In this document: piece after piece, positions 24,363 to 33,533 of the stretch
How positions within the stretch are numbered: the first letter of the stretch is position 1
How the letters are laid out: each line of letters opens with the position of its first letter
Assembly (NCBI RefSeq): GCF_030160395.1
Contig: NZ_BSOG01000005.1
Coordinates: 62,001 to 126,000, forward strand
Reading direction: 5' to 3'
DNA from: Chitinimonas prasina
Lineage (GTDB): Bacteria > Pseudomonadota > Gammaproteobacteria > Burkholderiales > Chitinimonadaceae
Length of the DNA: 64,000 bases
Made by a program: the position numbers and the translations under genes
The notes under the pieces: model-generated
What the model was told of the DNA's origin: nothing
Databases searched by the model: none
Seen by the model: the letters and a program-made list of their open reading frames with translations, nothing else

Positions 24363-26165
24363 ATGGCAGACACCCCTCACCGCCGCAAATTCATAGAACC
24401 AATAGATTGGGCCGTGCTGGCGAGCGTGCTGGTGCACTGCCTGATACTGGCCCTGCGCTTTGGCCTGCCAGGCGAGAACAGCCAGCCCGGCCCGCTCCCG
24501 CCGGAGCCGCTGAGCGTCACGCTCGATGACTCTGTCCTTGCACCAGAACCCCTGTCCATTCCGCTGCCTCCAACGGCCGCGGCCAGCACCGGTATTGCGG
24601 CAGAGGCACCCGAGGAGCTGAACGCAGCGGCTAGTTTCAATATCACCGTACTGCGCGCACCCGATGAGGCCACTCGGCCCGACAAAACCCCATCTGACGC
24701 CACCGTAGAGCGCAAGGCCGGCAGCAACCGGGTGCGCAAACCCGTGATGACAGCCGACCAGGGTAGCTGGCGCACCGCCGCCGGTGCCGAAACGCCGGAG
24801 GCCGTGCCCGATACCCTGGCCGAGGCTGCCCCAGGCAAGTCCACCATCATGGTCCCGGAAGACGAACTAACGCCCGCTGCGCCACAACCTGAACTGGGCG
24901 CGCCGGAGCTGATGAACAACACGCCGGTTACCGACACGCCCCCAGAGCCAGCCCCCACGACCAGTACCGACGCAGCAGCCCTGGCACAGGCAGAAATCGC
25001 ACGGCAGACAGCAGAGGCCGCAGCAGCAGAGGCCGCCAAGCAGGCCGAGCAAACCCGCCTAGCCGCCGAGGCCGCCGCGAAGCGTGCGGAAGAACAAACC
25101 AAGGCTGAGCAGGCACGCAAAATCGCCGAACAGCAGGCTGCCGAGCGACAAAAGGCCGATGCCCAAGCCAGGCAGCTGGCCGAAGCTGCCGCACAGCAGC
25201 AGGCAGAAGCGGCGGCCCAGGCCAGACAGGCACAGCAGGCGGCGGCCGAGAAGCTGCGCGCTGAAGAGCAGGCCCGCCAGGCACAGATCCGGCTTGCGGC
25301 GGAGCAGCTCGCCCGCAAGCAGGCAGAAGAGGCAGCCAAGGCCGAACAGACCAGGCAGGCACTGCAAGCGGCGGCAGAACAACAGAAAGCAGAGGCCTTG
25401 GCGCGGCAGAAGGCCGAAGCCCTGGCCAGAGCAGAGCAGCAGCGGCAACTGGCCGAACAGCAGGCGGCCGCCGAGCAACGGCGGGCAGAAGCGGCAGCGG
25501 CGCAGCGCAGGCAGGAAGAAGCCGCCAGGGCAACCCAGGCAGCAGCGGCACAGCGGCAAGCCGAAGCAGCCGCCGAGCAGGCACGCCGACAGGCCAGCGC
25601 TGCCACCCGTAGTCCGACAGGGAATGGCACCGGCACCGGTACTGGCCGGCAGGCCGACAAAGGCGGCGATGGCAGCGGCACCCCGTCTGGCCTGGGCATT
25701 ACCCTGCCCATCGAACCGCCGGTTGGTCTATCGCTGACCGAACGCGCCCTGCAGCAGGCACGCCAGGGTAATCTGCGCGCCGAGAAACCACCGTCCTCCG
25801 GGCGTGGCCGCATCGCCAACTACTCGCAAGCGGCAGCGGCGGCTGAGCCGGAACTACGCTTCTACGCCGAGAGCCTGAATATCAAGCTGAACCGCATAGG
25901 CGCTCTCAATGCGCCCAGGCTGTCAGCCGACCGTTTCTATCGGCCAGTGCAACTCACCATCATCGTCAACAGTGACGGCAGCCTGGCCGATATCCTGGTC
26001 AGGCACAGCAGCGGCGACAGCAAGCTGGATGACGCCGCCCGGCGTATCGTGCAGATGAGCCTGCCATTCGCGCCATTCCCTGCTGGCATGCAGGAGCGCT
26101 ACGATCGGATAGAAATAGGCCGAAATTGGGACTTTGGTGCTGGCACCGCAGGCTTGCTCAATTAA
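24363..26165 (+). CDS. TonB/TolA-like energy transducer with long coiled coil
   Basis: 600 residues from ATG 24363. One N-terminal membrane helix (about 17-36, preceded by basic residues) is followed by a Pro-rich segment, then a Gln/Ala/Glu/Lys-rich coiled coil at roughly 205-420. A Gly/Thr linker (TGNGTGTGTG) leads to a TonB C-terminal domain ending with LTIIVNSDGSLADILVRHSSG and DDAARRIVQMSLPFAPF. It resembles TolA in its middle and TonB at its end, and would span the periplasm. No exbB/exbD or tolQ/R is adjacent. Confidence 0.85.
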   Translation: MADTPHRRKFIEPIDWAVLASVLVHCLILALRFGLPGENSQPGPLPPEPLSVTLDDSVLAPEPLSIPLPPTAAASTGIAAEAPEELNAAASFNITVLRAPDEATRPDKTPSDATVERKAGSNRVRKPVMTADQGSWRTAAGAETPEAVPDTLAEAAPGKSTIMVPEDELTPAAPQPELGAPELMNNTPVTDTPPEPAPTTSTDAAALAQAEIARQTAEAAAAEAAKQAEQTRLAAEAAAKRAEEQTKAEQARKIAEQQAAERQKADAQARQLAEAAAQQQAEAAAQARQAQQAAAEKLRAEEQARQAQIRLAAEQLARKQAEEAAKAEQTRQALQAAAEQQKAEALARQKAEALARAEQQRQLAEQQAAAEQRRAEAAAAQRRQEEAARATQAAAAQRQAEAAAEQARRQASAATRSPTGNGTGTGTGRQADKGGDGSGTPSGLGITLPIEPPVGLSLTERALQQARQGNLRAEKPPSSGRGRIANYSQAAAAAEPELRFYAESLNIKLNRIGALNAPRLSADRFYRPVQLTIIVNSDGSLADILVRHSSGDSKLDDAARRIVQMSLPFAPFPAGMQERYDRIEIGRNWDFGAGTAGLLN

Positions 26166-26275
26166 GGGAACGTCCAGCAGCCCCGGTTTCCAAGCGCCAC
26201 CAAGCAAATAAGCGCCTGCGCGACAAACCGGGCGCGGCATATATCAGCAGTGCCAGGAGAAATCTTTCGCAAACG

Positions 26276-26303
26276 AAGCCGTACTGCACCGAAAGTACGG
26301 CTT
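26276..26303. terminator. Hairpin between convergent TonB-like and OmpA genes
   Basis: AAGCCGTACT pairs with AGTACGGCTT around GCACCGAA, a perfect ten-pair stem located 12 bp past the OmpA-like stop and 110 bp past the TonB-like stop. It probably ends both convergent transcripts. Confidence 0.65.
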
Positions 26304-26314
26304 CTGGGCGCACC

Positions 26315-26983
26315 TCACATGGCAAGCCGCGTACCGATGACCTCGATATGGACGCGACGATCCGGCTGCAAGCAGCTGATCATGTCAGACCGCGTCATAC
26401 CTTCGCAGCTGCCAGGTACTGTCGCAGGCTCAGATTCGCCCTTGCCTTCCGTATTGATGCGGTACTGCCCTATCCCCTTGCTAACCAGATACTCCTTCAC
26501 TGCCGCCACGCGCCGCTCCGACAGCCGCTGGTTGTAGTCATCCGAGCCGATACGGTCGGTATGCCCCACCGTCATGATGATCTCCGGCCGTATGTCTTTG
26601 AGCTCCGCCAGGAATCCGTCCAGTGCGGCCATACCTGCGGGGCGCAGGTCTGACTTGTCAAAATCGAACAGCGCGTCGGCGTCCAGCGTTACCTTGGCGG
26701 CCAGTATGCTGGGCGGTGGAATCGGCACAATTGCAGCCACTGGCGCCATTACAGGAGGCGGGCTGACCGCAGGCGCGGCCACAACAGACGCCCCGCACTC
26801 CACACGCGCCGGACTCGGCCCGGTGCCGCTATGCCAGCACAAGCCAAAACCACTGCGAACCACAACACCGCGCTGATCAACCCGGTAGCCCGTGGTCAGC
26901 GGTTCCAGCTCTGCAGCCCAGACGCCTTGAACCAACAAGCCCGCCATCGCCATATCAATATGGATAGTACGCACGCGCCTCAT
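26315..26983 (-). CDS. OmpA family outer-membrane/periplasmic protein
   Basis: 222 residues from ATG 26983, which has a GGGGGAAG box. A signal peptide-like hydrophobic start is followed by a Pro/Ala linker (residues about 75-100) and the peptidoglycan-binding OmpA domain with LFDFDKSDLRPAG and the diagnostic VGHTDRIGSDDYNQRLSERRV. Cysteines (GSCEG, ISCLQPDRRVHIEV) follow the disulfide pattern of OmpA C-terminal domains. Monocistronic and convergent to the TonB-like gene. Confidence 0.9.
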   Translation of the reverse strand: MRRVRTIHIDMAMAGLLVQGVWAAELEPLTTGYRVDQRGVVVRSGFGLCWHSGTGPSPARVECGASVVAAPAVSPPPVMAPVAAIVPIPPPSILAAKVTLDADALFDFDKSDLRPAGMAALDGFLAELKDIRPEIIMTVGHTDRIGSDDYNQRLSERRVAAVKEYLVSKGIGQYRINTEGKGESEPATVPGSCEGMTRSDMISCLQPDRRVHIEVIGTRLAM

Positions 26984-27201
26984 GATCTTCCCCCAGCCCA
27001 TGGCTTGAAAGAATGTGCGCCTGATAGGGATATGCACCAAGGGCGGCAAGCAAGGCGACGAAATACCTGCGCTCAGTCAACGCCTTATCATCCACCCGAT
27101 ATTGGACCGAATCTGTGCGGTGACGAACGTTACGAGGCAGCGCAGGCGCTGGCGCGGGTTTTCAGCTCTACCCGCAATGGCGGCAGAGGTGTGCCAAGAG
27201 C

Positions 27202-27483
27202 CTAGGGCAGCAAGCCCGCAGGATCACGGCCGGTACCAACCACCCGCACGCGCTTGTGTCGCGAAAGCTCGCCGCTTTCCAGCACCACGCCCTGCTTGGG
27301 CACTCCAAACCAATCGGCCAGCCAGGCGATCAGCGCCTTGTTGGCCTTGCCCTCTACCGGTGGTGCGTTCAACCGTAGCTTGAGCGCGCCATCATGCAAG
27401 CCAGCCACCTCGGTCTTCCTGGCGCCCGGCTGCAGGTATAGCGACAACACCCAGTCGCTACCGTCCTGGCGCAACCAGCTCAT
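27202..27483 (-). CDS. DUF167 (YggU) family protein
   Basis: 93 residues from ATG 27483, chosen because it overlaps the yggT stop by ATGA. The family core is intact: LYLQPGARKTEVAGLHDGALKLRLNAPPVEGKANKAL. YggU proteins are small, structurally known and without a proven function; the gene order proC-yggT-yggU is widely conserved. The 220 bp between it and OmpA hold no supported gene. Confidence 0.92.
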   Translation of the reverse strand: MSWLRQDGSDWVLSLYLQPGARKTEVAGLHDGALKLRLNAPPVEGKANKALIAWLADWFGVPKQGVVLESGELSRHKRVRVVGTGRDPAGLLP

Positions 27484-28067
27484 TGCCCGGTCAGCATGAA
27501 CTGCCATAGCCTTTGCTCTACCGGTGTCACCGCAAAGATAAAGATCATCTGCAGCAAGAGCAGCAGCACCAGCGGGCTCAGGTCTATGCCGCCCACCGTG
27601 GGTATCAGCCGGCGTATGGGGTTGAGCAGGGGCCGGGTGACCGCCTCCAGTACCGGTGCCAGGGGGTTGTACGGGCTAACCCAGCTCAGGATGGCCTGTA
27701 CCAGCACTGCACCGAAAACCAGGTACAGGGTCAGCCGTATCAGCTCCAGCATGGCCAGCATGACCAGGCCCAAGCCCACGGCAGGCGAGAACAGGCTGAA
27801 CGGATACGGCGACAATGCCAGCAACAGCAGGTGCATCAACAAGGCCCCGACGCCGGCCAGCAGCATGCTGGCCGTATCGTACCCGCCCACGCTGGGCAAG
27901 AGCCGGCGCGCCGGCAGCACCATGAAATTGGTTAGCTTGACCGTGAACTGTGCCAGCGGATGACCAAACGGTGCCCGTGCTACCTGTAGATAGAAACGCA
28001 GCAGCAGATTCAGTATGAAAAAGCTGGCGATATTGCGTATGAGGAAGCTCAGAGCGTCGTTCAACAT
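27480..28067 (-). CDS. YggT family membrane protein
   Basis: 195 residues with about four to five hydrophobic helices arranged as two YggT repeats; the repeated short motif (VARAPFGHPLAQFTVKLT... then VTRPLLNPIRRLIPTVGG) is characteristic. Members have been linked to membrane integrity and osmotic balance but the mechanism is open. Sits between yggU (overlapping) and the P-loop kinase gene, 3 bp away. Confidence 0.92.
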   Translation of the reverse strand: MLNDALSFLIRNIASFFILNLLLRFYLQVARAPFGHPLAQFTVKLTNFMVLPARRLLPSVGGYDTASMLLAGVGALLMHLLLLALSPYPFSLFSPAVGLGLVMLAMLELIRLTLYLVFGAVLVQAILSWVSPYNPLAPVLEAVTRPLLNPIRRLIPTVGGIDLSPLVLLLLLQMIFIFAVTPVEQRLWQFMLTGQ

Positions 28068-28070
28068 GGT

Positions 28071-28628
28071 CTATTCCGCAGCTTGGCTGCTTGTTTGCAC
28101 CAGCCCAAGCTGGTGAATGATGGTCAAGGCACTTTCAGCCACGGTCAGTTGCTGGGTATCCAGCATCAGACTGTGCCTATGTGGCAAGGGTTCACGCCAG
28201 CGCCGATGCACCAGGCAATCCGCCAGTGTGGCGGCAGACGTCAGTTTATGGAACCTGCTACGTTCCGGCGCTGCCACCCTGTGCAGCAGCTCGGCGTCGG
28301 GGCAATCGAGTTTTACCAGATCCACCTTGCCGCCGCTGTCCTCCACCTGGGCGATCAAGCGAGCAATGAAATCCTCGTCGGCGCCATGATCGTAGACGAA
28401 GGTCATGACCACCCCGGCAATGCCTGCTGCCGCCGCCGTGCGCAAGGCATCGAGCCGTATCTGACCGTTGTAGTCCAGATAGGCAGGCGACATGAACTCG
28501 AACAGCGCACGCGCCAGATCAGCGCTCAGGTGGTTGTGCAGCAGCTTGTAGCCGGTAAGTCGGCATAGCTCTGTCGCCACCGTCAGCTTGCCCGATGCCG
28601 GTGGACCATACAGGAACACCAGCCGCAT
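28071..28628 (-). CDS. P-loop kinase-like AAA family ATPase
   Basis: 185 residues with Walker A GPPASGKLT at residues 8-16, an LLHNHLSADL segment and an LDCPDAELLHRV region as in shikimate/zeta-toxin-like small kinases of unknown target. It shares its last base with the ProC start region (proC stops at 28628). The insertion of this gene between yggT and proC is not part of the widely conserved order. Confidence 0.75.
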   Translation of the reverse strand: MRLVFLYGPPASGKLTVATELCRLTGYKLLHNHLSADLARALFEFMSPAYLDYNGQIRLDALRTAAAAGIAGVVMTFVYDHGADEDFIARLIAQVEDSGGKVDLVKLDCPDAELLHRVAAPERSRFHKLTSAATLADCLVHRRWREPLPHRHSLMLDTQQLTVAESALTIIHQLGLVQTSSQAAE

Positions 28629-29437
28629 CAGTTTTGGCCCAGTTCGTCCGCCAACTCCACCGCCCTGGCCTGGGCCGCCGCGGCCCCCGCCTTTATCGCT
28701 GCCTGCACGCCCAGTTCGGCCATGCGATTCAGCGCTGCGGCCGTGGTCCCGCCCTTGGATGTCACCTTCTCGCGCAGCGTGGCCGCGTCGTCCGTGCTGC
28801 CCAGTGCCAGCTTGATGGCACCATCAAATGTCGCATACGCCAGTTGCCTGGCAGTAGCGGCATCCAAGCCCAGTTGCTCGCCGGCCTGGGTCAGCGATTC
28901 CATGAAATAGAACACATAGGCCGGGCCTGACCCGGAGATTGCCGTTACGGCATCAATCTGGTCTTCTTCGGCCACCCAGACCACCTGGCCGGTGCTCTGC
29001 AGAATGCGGTCAGCTGCAGCCTTGTCGGCTTCGCTTGCCTTGGGCCCCAGCCAGGCACCGCTGATACCGGCGCGCACCAGCGCAGGCGTATTGGGCATCA
29101 CCCTCACCAGCCGCGCAGCGCCGCCCAGCCAGCGATCCAGATCAGCCATGCGTATGCCAGCGGCGATGCTGATCACCAGCCGGCCTGCCAGTTCAGCGGC
29201 CCGGGCACGTGCCACATCGGCAAGCTGCTGCGGCTTGACCGCCAGCACCACCACGTCAGTCTCGGGCAGGGCATCTTCCAGCGCTACCGTCTGTACGCCA
29301 AACTCGGCTTGCAACTGCGCCCGCTTGTCGGCGGCAGGCTCCACCACATAGACCGCCTGGGCAGAAAACCCTTGCTGCACCAGGCCACCTATCATGGCCG
29401 TGGCCATATTGCCGCCACCGATAAAGGCTATTTTCAT
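28628..29437 (-). CDS. proC: Pyrroline-5-carboxylate reductase
   Basis: 269 residues; N-terminal Rossmann motif MKIAFIGGGNMATAM, then VVVLAVKPQQL, and the family signature near the C-terminus beginning VTSKGGTTAAAL. The NAD(P)H-dependent enzyme reduces pyrroline-5-carboxylate to proline in the cytoplasm. Canonical position between yggS and yggT, though separated from yggS here by a small membrane-protein gene, whose end overlaps proC by four bases. Confidence 0.97.
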   Translation of the reverse strand: MKIAFIGGGNMATAMIGGLVQQGFSAQAVYVVEPAADKRAQLQAEFGVQTVALEDALPETDVVVLAVKPQQLADVARARAAELAGRLVISIAAGIRMADLDRWLGGAARLVRVMPNTPALVRAGISGAWLGPKASEADKAAADRILQSTGQVVWVAEEDQIDAVTAISGSGPAYVFYFMESLTQAGEQLGLDAATARQLAYATFDGAIKLALGSTDDAATLREKVTSKGGTTAAALNRMAELGVQAAIKAGAAAAQARAVELADELGQN

Positions 29438-30006
29438 TGTTTGTCACTCCCCATGCCAAAGCTAATACCCGGCTGGCGTTTCTGCAGCAGATGCTTGAGC
29501 AGATTGCAATACAGCCGGTCCAGCTCGCGCTGGCCACTGAATGGTACGGCCAGTTGTCCACCCTGGTGCACCAGGGTCAACGCAACTAGTCGGCCTTCAT
29601 CCATGCGGTAGAGCAGCTCGCTGATCTGGTCCAGCAGCAGGCTGGCCTGCTTGGGCGTGCCCCAGCCACGGTAGGCCAGCAGCACGCGCTCGGCATCCAC
29701 CTCCACCACCGTGCGCCAGAACAAGGCACGCAAAACCCAGGCCATCCAGCCCGCCAGCGCCAGGCCCACCAAGGCAATGCCCAGCACGATGCCGGAGTCC
29801 GTCAAGGCAGCCTGCACCAACAGCAGGCCGATGATCAGCGCGGCCATGCCCCCCCCGGCCTTGACCACCATCCTGTCGGTGGAGCCTTCTGGCAGCCGTT
29901 GCCAGGCCGACGCCAACTCCAGGCGATCGCGGGTATCGCCCTCGTCCACCCTGAGCCAGCGTGAGAGATCGGCCAAGCTGACCTGGGGAGTAGTGGTTGC
30001 AGTCAC
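29434..30006 (-). CDS. Hypothetical membrane protein between yggS and proC
   Basis: 190 residues. A soluble N-terminus (VSLADLSRWLRVDEGDTRD) precedes two closely spaced hydrophobic helices at roughly 50-95, then a beta-rich C-terminal half with WGTPKQASLLLDQISELLYR. No family recognised. It overlaps proC by four bases and starts 1 bp after the yggS stop, so it is clearly in the operon. An unusual insertion between two normally adjacent genes. Confidence 0.75.
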   Translation of the reverse strand: MTATTTPQVSLADLSRWLRVDEGDTRDRLELASAWQRLPEGSTDRMVVKAGGGMAALIIGLLLVQAALTDSGIVLGIALVGLALAGWMAWVLRALFWRTVVEVDAERVLLAYRGWGTPKQASLLLDQISELLYRMDEGRLVALTLVHQGGQLAVPFSGQRELDRLYCNLLKHLLQKRQPGISFGMGSDKQ

Positions 30007-30007
30007 G

Positions 30008-30718
30008 TTATTCCTTCACGGGGGCCGGTGCGGCCACGGTATGGCGGGCGCCAAACAAGGCAGTCCCCACCCGGACCAGGGTCGACCCCTGGGCTATGGC
30101 GGTTTCCAGGTCGGCAGACATGCCCATGGACAAGGTATCCAGCGCCAGCCCTGTGCTCCGCAGTGTGTCAGACAAGCTGCGCAGCAATGCAAACTGTGCC
30201 GCCAGATCCACGGCTCCCGGTTCGGGCAGGCACATCAGGCCACGCAGGCGCAGCCCGGGCAGGCCCGCTACCGCCTGCGCCAGGGCCACCGCCTCAGCCG
30301 GGGTGCAGCCCGATTTGCTGGCCTCACCAGAGACATTCACCTGCACACAGACATTGAGCAAGGGCAGGTGCGCCGGTCGCTGGGCCGACAGGCGTTCGGC
30401 GATCTTGAGCCTGTCTATGCCATGCACCCAATGCGCCAGCTCAGCCACGGTTCGGCTTTTATTGCTCTGCAAGGGGCCAATGAAATGCCACTCGATATCG
30501 GTCAGGTCGGCCAATGCGACCACCTTCTCCTGCAGTTCCTGCACATAATTCTCGCCAAAGGCACACTGGCCGGTGGCATAGCATTGCCGCACGGCATCTG
30601 CCGGAAAGGTCTTGCTGACCGCCAGCAACTGGCAGGCATCGGGCTGCCGCCCCGCGGCAGAAAGGGCCACAGCAATGCGCGCCAGCACGGCCTGTCTGGA
30701 TTTATCTAGGTCAGCCAT
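30008..30718 (-). CDS. yggS: PLP homeostasis protein, YggS/PROSC family
   Basis: 236 residues. The PLP lysine lies in LLAVSKTFPADAV near residue 36; FGENYVQELQEKV and EWHFIGPLQSNKSR follow, and the SMGMSADLETAI phosphate-binding segment is near the end. YggS binds pyridoxal phosphate without catalysing a known reaction and keeps its pool in balance. First gene of the leftward yggS-hypothetical-proC-kinase-yggT-yggU unit; divergent from pilT with 65 bp between. Confidence 0.95.
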   Translation of the reverse strand: MADLDKSRQAVLARIAVALSAAGRQPDACQLLAVSKTFPADAVRQCYATGQCAFGENYVQELQEKVVALADLTDIEWHFIGPLQSNKSRTVAELAHWVHGIDRLKIAERLSAQRPAHLPLLNVCVQVNVSGEASKSGCTPAEAVALAQAVAGLPGLRLRGLMCLPEPGAVDLAAQFALLRSLSDTLRSTGLALDTLSMGMSADLETAIAQGSTLVRVGTALFGARHTVAAPAPVKE

Positions 30719-30783
30719 CCATAATGCTTTCGGAATAATGTCGCAAACCCAATCGCTTTGCGGCTTTGAACGAGGAATTATAA

Positions 30784-31824
30784 ATGGAAATCTCTGAACT
30801 CCTGGCCTTCTCGGTCAAGAACAAGGCATCGGACTTGCACCTGTCGGCAGGCCTGCCGCCTTGTATTCGCGTTCATGGCGATGTGCGCCGCATCAACCTG
30901 CCGCCCATGGAACACAAGGACGTCCATGACATGGTGTACGACATCATGAACGACGGCCAACGCAAGACCTACGAAGAAACGCTGGAGTGCGACTTCTCCT
31001 TCGAGATTCCCGGCCTTGCCCGCTTCCGTGTCAACGCCTTCGTGCAGAACCGCGGCGCCGGCGCCGTGTTCCGTACCATTCCGTCCAAGGTACTGTCGCT
31101 GGAAGACCTGAACGCCCCCAAGGTATTCAAGGAAATCGCCGAAACACCTCGCGGCATCGTGCTGGTCACCGGGCCAACCGGTTCGGGCAAGTCCACCACC
31201 CTGGCCGCCATGATCAACTACATCAACGAAAACGAGTACGGTCATATCCTGACGGTGGAAGACCCGATCGAATTCGTGCATGAGTCCAAGAAGTGCCTGA
31301 TCAACCAGCGTGAAATCGGCCCGCACACCATGAGTTTCGCCAACTCGCTGCGCGCCGCACTGCGGGAAGACCCGGACGTCATCCTGGTGGGTGAAATGCG
31401 TGACCTCGAGACCATCCGGCTGGCCCTCTCCGCCGCCGAAACCGGTCACTTGGTATTCGGTACCCTGCACACCTCCTCCGCCGCCAAGACCATCGACCGT
31501 ATCGTCGATGTGTTCCCAGCAGCCGAAAAGGAAATGGTCCGTTCCATGCTGTCAGAATCCTTGCGTGCGGTGATTTCACAAACCCTGCTCAAGACCAAGG
31601 ATGGCAACGGCCGGGTTGCTGCGCACGAGATCATGATAGGCATACCCGCGATCCGTAACCTGATACGCGAGAACAAGATCGCGCAGATGTACTCCACCAT
31701 CCAGACCGGCCAGCAGCACGGCATGCAGACGCTGGATCAATGCCTGACCGAATTGGTAAGGCGTAATTTGATTACCAATGCCGAGGCGCGTGGCAAAGCC
31801 ATGAACCCCGACAACTTCAAATAA
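30784..31824 (+). CDS. pilT: Type IV pilus retraction ATPase PilT
   Basis: 346 residues, the standard length. Begins MEISELLAFSVKNKASDLHLSA; Walker A GPTGSGKSTT at about 131-140, the Asp box, Walker B VILVGEMRDLET and the HTSSAAKTIDRI His box are complete. The hexamer drives pilus retraction and twitching. Followed 51 bp later by pilU, the usual pair. Several Pfam-neighbour pilus genes are absent here. Confidence 0.98.
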   Translation: MEISELLAFSVKNKASDLHLSAGLPPCIRVHGDVRRINLPPMEHKDVHDMVYDIMNDGQRKTYEETLECDFSFEIPGLARFRVNAFVQNRGAGAVFRTIPSKVLSLEDLNAPKVFKEIAETPRGIVLVTGPTGSGKSTTLAAMINYINENEYGHILTVEDPIEFVHESKKCLINQREIGPHTMSFANSLRAALREDPDVILVGEMRDLETIRLALSAAETGHLVFGTLHTSSAAKTIDRIVDVFPAAEKEMVRSMLSESLRAVISQTLLKTKDGNGRVAAHEIMIGIPAIRNLIRENKIAQMYSTIQTGQQHGMQTLDQCLTELVRRNLITNAEARGKAMNPDNFK

Positions 31825-31875
31825 ATATGGTCAGTGGCGGGGGCCTTGCTGCCTGCCGCCACCCTGGAGCAAGAC

Positions 31876-33012
31876 ATGGAAAAGGAACAAGCCACCAAGT
31901 TCATGCATGATCTGCTGCGATTGATGCGGCAGAAAAATGCATCGGACTTGTTCATCACCGCCGATTTCCCCCCGGCAATGAAGATAGACGGCAAGCTCAC
32001 GCCGGTCTCCAGCCAGGCGCTCACCAGCCAGCACACCAAGGAGTTGTGCCGCGCTGTGATGAACGACAGGCAGGCCGAAGAGTTCGAAGCCACCAAGGAA
32101 TGTAACTTTGCCATCAGCCCCGGCGGCATAGGCCGCTTCCGCTGCAACGCCTTCCAGCAACAGGGCCGCATCGGCCTGGTGCTGCGGACCATTACTACCG
32201 AGATTCCCAAGTTTGACGAGCTGGGCTTGCCGCCCGTGCTCAAGGACGTGGCGCTGGCCAAGCGCGGTTTGGTGATCTTCGTGGGTGGTACCGGTTCGGG
32301 TAAGTCCACCTCGCTGGCCGCCATGATCGGCTTCCGCAACGAGAACAGCTACGGCCACATCATCACCATCGAAGACCCGGTGGAATATGTGCACGAACAT
32401 CGCAACTGCATCGTGACCCAGCGTGAGATCGGCGTCGATACCGACAACTGGCAGAACGCCCTGAAGAACACCCTGCGGCAGGCGCCCGATGTCATCCTGA
32501 TTGGTGAAATCCGCGACCGCGAAACCATGGACTATGCCGTGGCCTTCGCCGAAACCGGTCACCTGTGCATGGCCACCCTGCACGCCAACTCGGCCAACCA
32601 GGCGCTGGACCGTATCATCAACTTCTTCCCGGAAGAGCGTCGAGCCCAGTTGCTGATGGACTTGAGCCTCAACCTCAAAGCCTTTATCTCGCAACGGCTG
32701 ATACCGCTGCGCGTGGGCAAGGGCCGTGCAGCGGCGGTCGAAGTCATGCTCAATTCGCCACTGATCTCCGACCTGATCTTCAAGGGCGATGTGCACGAGA
32801 TCAAGGAAATCATGGCCAAGAGCCGCGAGCTGGGCATGCAGACCTTTGACCAGGCCCTGTTCGACCTGTACGAGGACGGCAAGATCAGCTACGAAGACGC
32901 CCTGCGCAACGCCGACTCGGTCAACGACCTGCGCCTGCGTATCAAACTGCAGTCCAAGGAATCCAAGAACCGCGATGCACTGGCGGGCCTGGACCACCTC
33001 GACATCGTTTGA
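31876..33012 (+). CDS. pilU: PilT-dependent retraction ATPase PilU
   Basis: 378 residues from ATG 31876 (MEKEQATKFMHDLLRLM); a GTG start 42 bp upstream gives a non-family extension. Walker A is GGTGSGKSTS and Walker B VILIGEIRDRET. The C-terminal tail after about 330 is longer than in PilT, as expected for PilU. PilU cooperates with PilT to increase retraction force. Two hairpins follow the stop. Confidence 0.97.
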   Translation: MEKEQATKFMHDLLRLMRQKNASDLFITADFPPAMKIDGKLTPVSSQALTSQHTKELCRAVMNDRQAEEFEATKECNFAISPGGIGRFRCNAFQQQGRIGLVLRTITTEIPKFDELGLPPVLKDVALAKRGLVIFVGGTGSGKSTSLAAMIGFRNENSYGHIITIEDPVEYVHEHRNCIVTQREIGVDTDNWQNALKNTLRQAPDVILIGEIRDRETMDYAVAFAETGHLCMATLHANSANQALDRIINFFPEERRAQLLMDLSLNLKAFISQRLIPLRVGKGRAAAVEVMLNSPLISDLIFKGDVHEIKEIMAKSRELGMQTFDQALFDLYEDGKISYEDALRNADSVNDLRLRIKLQSKESKNRDALAGLDHLDIV

Positions 33013-33035
33013 TCGCGCAGCCCACGCCCTACCTA

Positions 33036-33060
33036 CAACGGCCGCCCTGTGCGGCCGTTG
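33036..33060 (+). terminator. Hairpin after pilU
   Basis: CAACGGCCGC and GCGGCCGTTG form a perfect ten-pair stem around CCTGT, 24 bp past the pilU stop. A T-rich tract is not obvious (TCCATTCC follows), but this is a likely end of the pilT-pilU transcript. Confidence 0.6.
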
Positions 33061-33080
33061 TCCATTCCCGGCCCCTGCCA

Positions 33081-33108
33081 GGCTACTGACAGTACGCTGT
33101 CAGTAGCC
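33081..33108. repeat. Perfect 12-bp inverted repeat upstream of the VOC gene
   Basis: GGCTACTGACAG and CTGTCAGTAGCC pair exactly around a TACG tetraloop. It lies 57 bp before the VOC-family start, after the pilU hairpin, and is followed by CCCCCTGCAC without T run. It could be a second terminator or an operator. Confidence 0.6.
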
Positions 33109-33164
33109 CCCCTGCACACTGGTCTCAATCGGGCACCCGCCCGTATTTACTGAGGAGACCCAAC

Positions 33165-33533
33165 ATGAATGCACTGAACTGGTTTGAGATTCCCGCCAAC
33201 GACCTCCAACGCGCCATCGGCTTCTATCAGAGCGTGCTGGGCCTGAGCTTCACCCCCGATACCTGCTTCGACGACATTGAGATGGCGGTCTTCCCCCATA
33301 GCGAAACCGGTGTAGGCGGCGCCCTGGTCAAAGCGGCCCATCTGCAGCCCAATGCCCAAGGCACCATTGCCTATCTGGGCACCAGCGAGCTGGATGCCGT
33401 GCTCGCCAGGGTGCCGACTGCGGGCGGCGCAGTACTCAAGCCCAAGACTTTTCTGCATGAGGACATCGGCCATATCGCTGTCATCCGCGATAGCGAAGGG
33501 AATACGGTAGGCCTGCACATGCCCATGCAGTAA
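33165..33533 (+). CDS. VOC superfamily (glyoxalase/dioxygenase-like) protein
   Basis: 122 residues with the vicinal-oxygen-chelate pattern: WFEIPANDLQRAIGFYQSVLG at the start, and IAVIRDSEGNTVGLHMP at the end. The ligand positions are only partly conserved (E7 in FEIP, H/E elsewhere), so activity is uncertain. The stop codon TAA is the first three bases of dispersed repeat copy B. The regulator of the YafY type follows. Confidence 0.85.
   Translation: MNALNWFEIPANDLQRAIGFYQSVLGLSFTPDTCFDDIEMAVFPHSETGVGGALVKAAHLQPNAQGTIAYLGTSELDAVLARVPTAGGAVLKPKTFLHEDIGHIAVIRDSEGNTVGLHMPMQ

Noticed and set aside
24377-25819. Leftward Ala/Cys/Ser-rich 480-codon frame
   Set aside because: Produced by the repetitive Ala/Gln/Glu coding of the TonB-like coiled coil on the other strand.
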